Position numbers and translations under genes: made by a program. From the NCBI RefSeq assembly GCF_964340395.1, contig NC_135553.1, positions 12,911,001 through 12,975,000 on the forward strand: a stretch of DNA of 64,000 nt, in the 5' to 3' direction. The stretch's first letter is position 1. Each line of letters opens with the position of its first letter. This DNA comes from Glandiceps talaboti (Eukaryota; Hemichordata; Enteropneusta; Spengelidae). Positions 62,592 through 64,000 of the stretch are shown here, in pieces. Under the pieces are notes generated by a model. The model had not been told where the DNA came from, made no database searches, and saw only the letters and a list, made by a program, of their open reading frames with translations.

Positions 62592-63924
62592 CTGTACATG
62601 ATGAATGAAGTCTAAACTTAAACGTTGACTTTTAATATATATAGCTTTACTATTTCACAGAAACAAAGTAATTTAATTTGAAGCAGTTATTGGGAGCAGG
62701 CCCGTTGCCCCCGACCTTTTGTCCTCCATCCCCCCTTCCCGGCCGTTTGCAACCTGGTCCGCCCCCCCTAATCGTTTGTCTACAACTAGAAAGACATTGT
62801 TTTTTATTTCATGACAAGGAGTTCACTGTACCTCAGTCTGTACATGTTCCATTCCAATCTGAAAAGTGAAGGCAAGTTGATGTCATTTAAATGCTTATAT
62901 TAAATAACAAAATTCTAATTTCCTGTGCAAATTGTTATACAAATCGCTTGACAAATTAAATGATGTTTAACTTTAAATATAAAGCAAGGAAACGCTGGAT
63001 AATTCTATCTACTAATGTATCCCTTTCCTTTGCAAAATCAGTGCGGAAACGTTACAAAATTTCGAATAAAAATTATATCAAGGAAAAAATAGCTGCTATA
63101 TAAGGTCATTTGGATCATTCCTGCATTTACATGTGAGATTAATAGTTTTGTCTACTATTATAACCACATGACTCGGTTTCTGATCAACTTTATACGGTTT
63201 GATTTTATAATAATTAAAGAAAAGATCACATGAAAAAAACGACACTAGAAATATCAAACCACCAACATTAAATAACTCTGCCTGATCATGATCCCTTTCT
63301 CAACAGTTCCTTAAAACAACTATGAAGACTGATACTAATTTACATGTACGACGGTATTGGAATCACTAGACCATGTATCGGAAATCGCTCATTACACGAC
63401 GTTTCATCGGATCAAGGTATTAGAATTCCCACCGCCGAATGCATTTTACTCTCCGCTTTGTGTAACCATTTAAATCTTGTATATGTTAACAGATTAGAAA
63501 AACACGTCGTGGCTAAATTTTACAATGTAATATCAAAGTGGATAACTTGAAAGAACGCTAACGAAGTCGAGTGATAAGCTTTTACCTGGAGTCTCCGTTC
63601 CTTTGTTGAAACGATGCCTGGTAACAATACAAGCATAAATCTCCAACCTTCTAGAGAAATCGTTTTGTTAGAAAATCTAATTTAAAGTTGATGTCAGGTC
63701 ATTCATGTGAAGAACATGTTACATGAAATCACCCATCAGAGTGAAATACGCTGGAAAGTCTAACGAGACTAATGGAGCGCATTTAAGATTTATTTTTATG
63801 ACAAAATGACTCATGTTATAAAAATAGGACAAAACATTTCCTATTGGAAATTATCAATCGTAGCATACAACCAAACCAAACTTGATTTACTGTCTGTTTT
63901 CCCAATCCTTATCTTGCCGTTGGG
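62592..63924. other. Gene-free stretch with a C-rich patch
   Basis: 62696-62782 is unusually C-rich on the plus strand (CCCCCGACC, CCCCCCTTCCCGGCCG, GCCCCCCCTAA) in AT-rich surroundings. A 68-codon plus frame at 63344-63550 has balanced composition but no recognised family. Confidence 0.5.
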
Positions 63925-64000
63925 GTATGTATGTATGTATGTATGTATGTATGTATGTATGTATGTATGTATGTATGTATGTATGCATGCATGTATGCAT
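63925..64000. repeat. (GTAT)n microsatellite running off the window end
   Basis: About 15 GTAT units then GCATGCATGTATGCAT. The array is cut by the window edge, so its full length is unknown. Confidence 0.96.

Noticed and set aside
63344-63550. 68-codon plus-strand frame with several CpG codons
   Set aside because: Composition is suggestive but there is no recognised family or gene context.

Overview
This window looks like nuclear DNA of a marine-invertebrate-type animal, not a prokaryote, plasmid or virus. It is AT-rich and almost entirely non-coding. It has no operon-like gene packing, it carries very many di- and tetranucleotide microsatellites, and it contains decayed metazoan retroelements (a Penelope-like element with a GIY-YIG domain and a LINE with a C-terminal CCHC knuckle). 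The best coding segment ends at a canonical GTAAGT splice donor. I cannot assign the phylum from sequence alone. Molluscs, annelids, brachiopods, lancelets and other invertebrates share these element types and repeats.

Layout. 1-9.2 kb is mostly quiet AT-rich DNA with small simple repeats and one possible terminal exon (about 2.0 kb). 9.2-24.7 kb is quiet DNA broken by long tetranucleotide arrays (9.3, 13.4, 17.9, 19.4, 21.9, 24.5 kb), a ~60 bp minisatellite (17.2 kb) and a possible terminal exon (15.8 kb). 24.7-28.7 kb is featureless. 28.7-29.2 kb holds a nested perfect palindrome next to a ~400 bp element with inverted-repeat ends. 30.5-31.2 kb holds a broken Penelope-like 3' end followed by (TA)n and (ATT)n. 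31.2-41.9 kb is quiet. 41.9-47.7 kb mixes microsatellites, a probable retroposon 3' tail, a degenerate tandem repeat and one end of a probable Tigger/pogo-like DNA transposon. At 51.2-51.7 kb on the minus strand lies the one convincing gene piece: a first coding exon with a signal peptide and what appears to be the start of an ionotropic glutamate receptor amino-terminal domain. 52.9-59.1 kb is the densest repeat block: a (GA)n tract, a LINE fragment between (TATG)n arrays, a CATA array with ~207-213 bp higher-order periodicity, a (CTCA)n array and (AT)n. The last 5 kb is quiet apart from one possible internal exon at 62.5 kb, and the window ends inside another (GTAT)n array.

The gene content is therefore one receptor exon, three weak exon candidates and several transposon relics. 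Most long open frames are translations of microsatellites and are not genes. I found no new multi-gene system. The most interesting items are structural: the nested palindrome/foldback cluster at 28.7-29.2 kb, the palindromic junction at the LINE's 5' truncation, and the higher-order structure in the CATA array.
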